Source of the DNA: Zerene cesonia
Taxonomy: Eukaryota; Arthropoda; Insecta; Lepidoptera; Pieridae
Direction of reading: 5' to 3'
Assembly: GCF_012273895.1 (NCBI RefSeq)
Contig: NC_052105.1
Coordinates: forward strand, 248,001-312,000
DNA: 64,000 bases
The translations under genes and the position numbers were made by a program. Position 1 is the stretch's first letter, and every line of letters starts with the position of its first letter. Below are positions 59,613 to 64,000 of this stretch, piece by piece. The notes beneath the pieces are model-generated. The model had not been told where the DNA came from and did no database searches. It saw nothing but the letters and a program-made list of their open reading frames with translations.

Positions 59613-60477
59613 CCTTATTAGTATTTTTTTCTAGCTAGCTTGGCCAAATTGACGCATTTTTAAACACGCTCATTTAAATTATGAAACTATAAAATTTGGA
59701 TGCTATAAAACTATAAATGAACATTAAGCTTAAGTATATGACAGTTGTAGGAGTTACAGTTATCGCGATAACGCAAACTGCAGGCAAGTAAAGCCACGGG
59801 GTTAAGATAAAAAGAGTTCATATTTCAGTGACCTCCGTCAAGCGACGTCGGATCTTATTTCAAATGGGTTCTGTACAATTGTATGATGAGGGTTCTGGAG
59901 ATGATAATATATCGCCTGTCGGTTGTGGTATCGATCAAATTACCGGGTTACTGTATATTTCCTTTTTTTGGTTTTAGATGTACGTGACTTAATACTGTTA
60001 CTTATACAAAAAATACTGGTAATTATAAAAGAATACCATTTATGAAGTAATTTTAATGTAACTTCAAAAATCGATTCAAAAATCAGATTTTTATAAACAT
60101 TTTTATAACCGCCTCCAATGGGAGGCACCAACTTTCAAATAATTTTTTTTTTTTTTATAAATATTTACCTTCTTCAGTGAATACTAGGTATGGACCTTGT
60201 TATAACTAGAAGGAATATCTATCTAGCTTCATGAAAATGTAATTCTCAACCGAGCCCACATCGAGAGGTTCATCGCAGTGCTAATTGAGATACGTTTAAA
60301 CTCCCGCTAAATTCTTATAAAGTACATACCGCCGATTTTTATCAAACTAGATAAGCCAAATTAGCTGTGTTTTAGACCAATAAATATATCTCCATATGAT
60401 CACAATATTACAATGGGCCGATGGCATCTTAAAGTAGTTAATTAAAATCGTTTGTCACAAAAAGATTATTGTTGAAA

Positions 60478-60695
60478 TCAGAAACGGATCAAGTGCGAGT
60501 CGGACTTTCTGTGTCGTACAAATAGGTTAATAAAAAACTGCAAAACAATTACCATGCAACCACGTTTTTCGTCTAATTTCGTTATATAAACAATAATAAA
60601 TAATCATCTCTGAAAATTTCAACTATTTAGCTATCACGGTTCAAGCGATACAGACTGGGGACAGACGGAAAGAGAGACATGCCTAAATAACGACT
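60478..60695 (+). repeat. Degraded repeat with AAGTGCGAGTCGGACT terminus
   Basis: ATCAAGTGCGAGTCGGACTT at the left and AGCTATCACGGTTCAAGCGA and GGGGACAGACGG at the right belong to a repeat I recognise from many lepidopteran genomes. A short terminus also occurs at 42953-42974. Confidence 0.5.
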
Positions 60696-60756
60696 GGAAC
60701 TAATTTTTATTGAAATCTTGATTATCTTAATCATCCACAGGTGTATATATAATTTA

Positions 60757-60990
60757 AGCTTTAGTTGGATTAATGATTTGTAAATGAGAAATTTCAAGGA
60801 ATAGAAAAAATTCATTCGTGGGGTATTCGTAGGGTGCCTAAGCACATAAAACTGGAAGAGTAGAATTAATTTCATTGCTGAGGCGAGATCGCGGGTTGCC
60901 GAGAGTTCAGACGTTGCCAAGGTGCAGCGAATGACGTTGGTTCGTTTCCCGCCTTTTAATCTTTTTTTTCTATTCTTTAAGATATATTTC
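60757..60990 (+). mobile_element. Mirrored tRNA-like element, degraded
   Basis: Reverse tail (AAATGAGAAATTTCAAGG), linker (CACATAAAACTGGAAGAG), then forward tRNA-like half (CGCGGGTTGCCGAGAG, GGTTCGTTTCCCGCC) and tail. The 137-residue minus-strand frame across this area is not a gene. Confidence 0.6.
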
Positions 60991-63900
60991 AAGCTGCAAT
61001 ATTCAAATAATATATAGACACTAGAAACTATAAAGACCACAAATCATCCCCACAGCTATTTAAGTTGTGTATTATGGCATGTCTAGCAGTTTAAGTCTCT
61101 GCAGACTCAATGCGGTAATCCAGTTTTATTTCAGTGCTACTAGTGTTATTACGGGCCGTGTCCCCGCATGTCATGAGTTCTTATAATATAATGTAAGCTC
61201 ATCCCTACACGTGTTAGTTAACTGATTGTAGACCCGTATGGATTTTACGAGTCTTGTGTGAGTGGTTTAGTTTGTATGTTTAAACTGACATAGTTTTGAT
61301 GTGAGGGAAGCTGCTCTTCTATAATATGTGATATAAATATGAAATTGGACTACAAAGTGTACAATTATTGTTATTTTATATAGACACATGTGAAAATACC
61401 ATACGGCTTATGATGAAAATGTTTGATAAAATTAAGGCATTTCAATTAATTTTTAACAAAACAAACGAAAATAAACATTCCCGCCATTTTCTATGAAACA
61501 ATAATTACACTGCTTATTATGTAAGATGCTTCATCTCGGAATAAAAATCAGATAGGGCGATTCGATGGTAATAAAGATCCCCAGATGTTGGGCTCGCCAG
61601 TATTTCTGAATAATGGCCGTCAAATTTGGGTCTGTCCTATTAAAAGTTACCAAGATTATGGGTATTAGCTTCAGGGGAGAAATTTAACTTTTCCATAATA
61701 CTCCGAATATTTTTTTTCGCCCATTCATCGACGTAAGGGTTCATTGAGTTTCTTTTGTGATATTTTCGCTTTATTTTTGTCACTACACTTTCTATGGATC
61801 TTGTTTGAATAGTATTGTGTAGAAGTAAAATTTATGTAATTTTTAAGATCTTTTTGTCTATTTTGCTGTTTATTTTTTATTTATAAAAAAATTCGACGGG
61901 AAATAAAAATTTGTTTCAAATAGCTCGAACTATGGAATCTAAGTAAAAATTAATAAACAATTTGTAACTTTTAATAACGTTCAGAGAACTATTGTATTGC
62001 ATCATAATAACAGCACAGCACCAGTCACGTGTATTCCATTTATTAAAAGAATTTATAGCATTCAGACAACACTCTTACACGAGAAAATAAAACAGTAACT
62101 TCTTTACGTTTTAATGCAGACATATCTTATTCCCTTTGTATTACGTTTCATCTTAGTTATAAAATTTATATAACACAAAACAGGTCTTTTCACGATAAAT
62201 GAAGCATGAAATCATTTGTTTCACAATAAATTAGCTCACCCACAGAACCTAATTATGAAACTTTTAGCGGTGAATCTATAAATGGGATTATACTAATTTG
62301 AATTGATATTACTGAACCACTGAATGCACTGGTCCGTGGTAATTTAGTTGATACACGTGATCATGTGACCGAAACATTAGAGGATATGATTGAGGTGAGA
62401 TTTGTAGTATACATGACGATAGAATGAATGTTCGACCTGTATGCTCTTTTTATACTATGGATACATATTAACTAGATTGGACAGTTTGTTGAACAAGCGT
62501 CGTAATGTATTAGTAAGGTATCTAGTAGTTTAGTAGTGGCATTTAAGAACAATAAAATATTGAAGGACAAATTAATAGGTTAGGTGTTGTTTAATTATTT
62601 TTCCCTTCTATTTACTAGAATATAATAATAATGTAACAGAAACTTAGTTATAACGCAAAGTTATTTATAGCAGTGCATTTAATAAAAGTTAAATTTGTTC
62701 TAATTCTTCCAGCTACTCGCTAAAGAGCAAACGGAGGTAGCATTTAAATATTTCCATCTCGACTAAAAAACTGCAATTTAAAATGAATAGTGTGCGGAAC
62801 CGAAAACAAAGCTCGATCCTTATTTCCTCCCGAGCCGCCCGAACTCGAGATCCCGCTTTTTAATATTTGAAATGAGTTTTTTCTTTGAATTTATTTACTT
62901 GTAACTTGAGAACCTTTTTAAAGGTTAATTTTCGACCGATGTTTGCAGAGGACGTATTTGTTCAGGCGCCGCTGGTCGGATCTGTCTAGAATATTATAAA
63001 TATGTTTATTAGGTTTTTAGACTATGGGTAACTAACTAACCTAGGCGAAATCCTTATGGTGGATTCTGCAAATTAATAGCTGCGTCTCAACTATGGGGTT
63101 TTCCTTTGACTACGCGGTAATAAAATAAAATTATATCAATAATATATAAATACATATTTTTCATTTATTTACAATTCTATCAGAAGAGATTTTTTCGTTT
63201 TGCGATACTTCGAAGTTAGTCGTTTTAATTAAATTTATATGTACACCTATTTTTTTGTAATGTTTTAGCTTAACTGACTTAAAAAATTAATAATTCGTGA
63301 GTTCATCAAGCTACAATTATAGCAAGGGCAGACAAACAGACGCCGTTCAAATTACAGAGAATTAAATTCATAATCGTAAAACAACACACAATAATGTCAA
63401 CTAAATACGCCATAAAATAGATATAAAATGTTTATACAGAAAGTTTGGGCGATAACTGCACGGGTCAAAGAACAACAGCAGTGGACATCGGGAGGGATCG
63501 AAATTATGGCATTAGACACTGAAACGGTGACATTTTTATACTCTTTGAAACTGTAGTTACGTGTTTTATGTTTATCGGCCATTGCGGTTTATATGTTAAC
63601 GAGTTTTTGTATGTCTGTATTATTTTTTATAAAATAACCTCATTTAATTAGTGAATATGAAAATTTATAAATGTGTCCACCATCCGCAGGACACCCTGTA
63701 TTGAATCCCCCGAAGCATCAGGTCTAAAGCACCACAAATACACGGTTACGTAGACGATACATCAACTTTATTAAGTAAAAAGCCCTCTCCTACAAGCTGG
63801 GTGTTAAAAACTTTGAATGATTCCAGAATTATCGAATGCAACACATTAAAAAAATAAATGGTTGTTAAACAGCACTCGCCATGATTTCAGCAGAAATTAA

Positions 63901-64000
63901 AAAATTTAAAGTTTCAAGTACTCCAGTTTTCCTTAACGATACTCGAGCAATAATTGCTTCAGAACATAAAACAAATCATTGTATAACAAGTGCTAACGAG
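60991..64000. other. Non-coding AT-rich DNA to window end
   Basis: No gene or shared repeat seen; 62815-62855 is a small GC-richer patch (CCGAGCCGCCCGAACTCGAG). Confidence 0.55.

Noticed and set aside
60627..61040. 137-codon minus-strand frame
   Set aside because: It overlaps the degraded mirrored tRNA-like element and has no recognisable domain.

Overview
This 64 kb window looks like nuclear DNA from a moth or butterfly (Lepidoptera). It is AT-rich and mostly non-coding. It is full of short elements typical of lepidopteran genomes: small Helitron-like elements ending in CTAG just before a T, tRNA-derived SINEs with A- and B-box-like promoters, and a SINE with a GATGAT tail. The order-level call rests on recognising these repeat families from memory. 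No species can be named from the sequence. Most open reading frames here are chance or repeat-derived.

Only two protein-coding regions are well supported. They are diverged paralogues of a secreted chymotrypsin-fold (S1) serine protease, arranged tail to tail: plus strand 41630-42415 and minus strand 45020-45838. Both keep the His-Asp-Ser triad, the GGDSGGP loop and an arginine just before an IFQG neo-N-terminus. Both place methionine at the usual S1 specificity position (chymotrypsin 189) and have extra cysteines, so they look like an unusual protease lineage. The minus copy has its signal peptide in the same exon. In the plus copy homology starts abruptly at a splice-acceptor-like CAG, so its signal exon is missing or lies elsewhere.

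Layout: 1-7 kb is sparse non-coding DNA with a SINE and Helitron-like pieces; 7.2-8.2 kb is a gap; 8.2-17.4 kb holds an inverted-repeat element, SINE fragments, a tRNA-like element and one minus-strand Helitron; 17.4-24.6 kb is nearly featureless; 24.6-40.2 kb mixes Helitrons, SINEs, hairpins and a (TA)n expansion; 40.2-46.3 kb is the protease locus with two gaps and a transposon nested in a Helitron; 46.3-64 kb is again intergenic or intronic DNA with SINEs and Helitrons.

Three runs of exactly 1000 N (7195-8194, 40236-41235, 43668-44667) are scaffold gaps of nominal size. Two of them lie inside Helitron-like elements. I found no convincing new multi-gene system. The best leads are the atypical protease pair, the inverted-repeat transposon hidden around the third gap, and a mirrored tRNA-like element seen at three loci.
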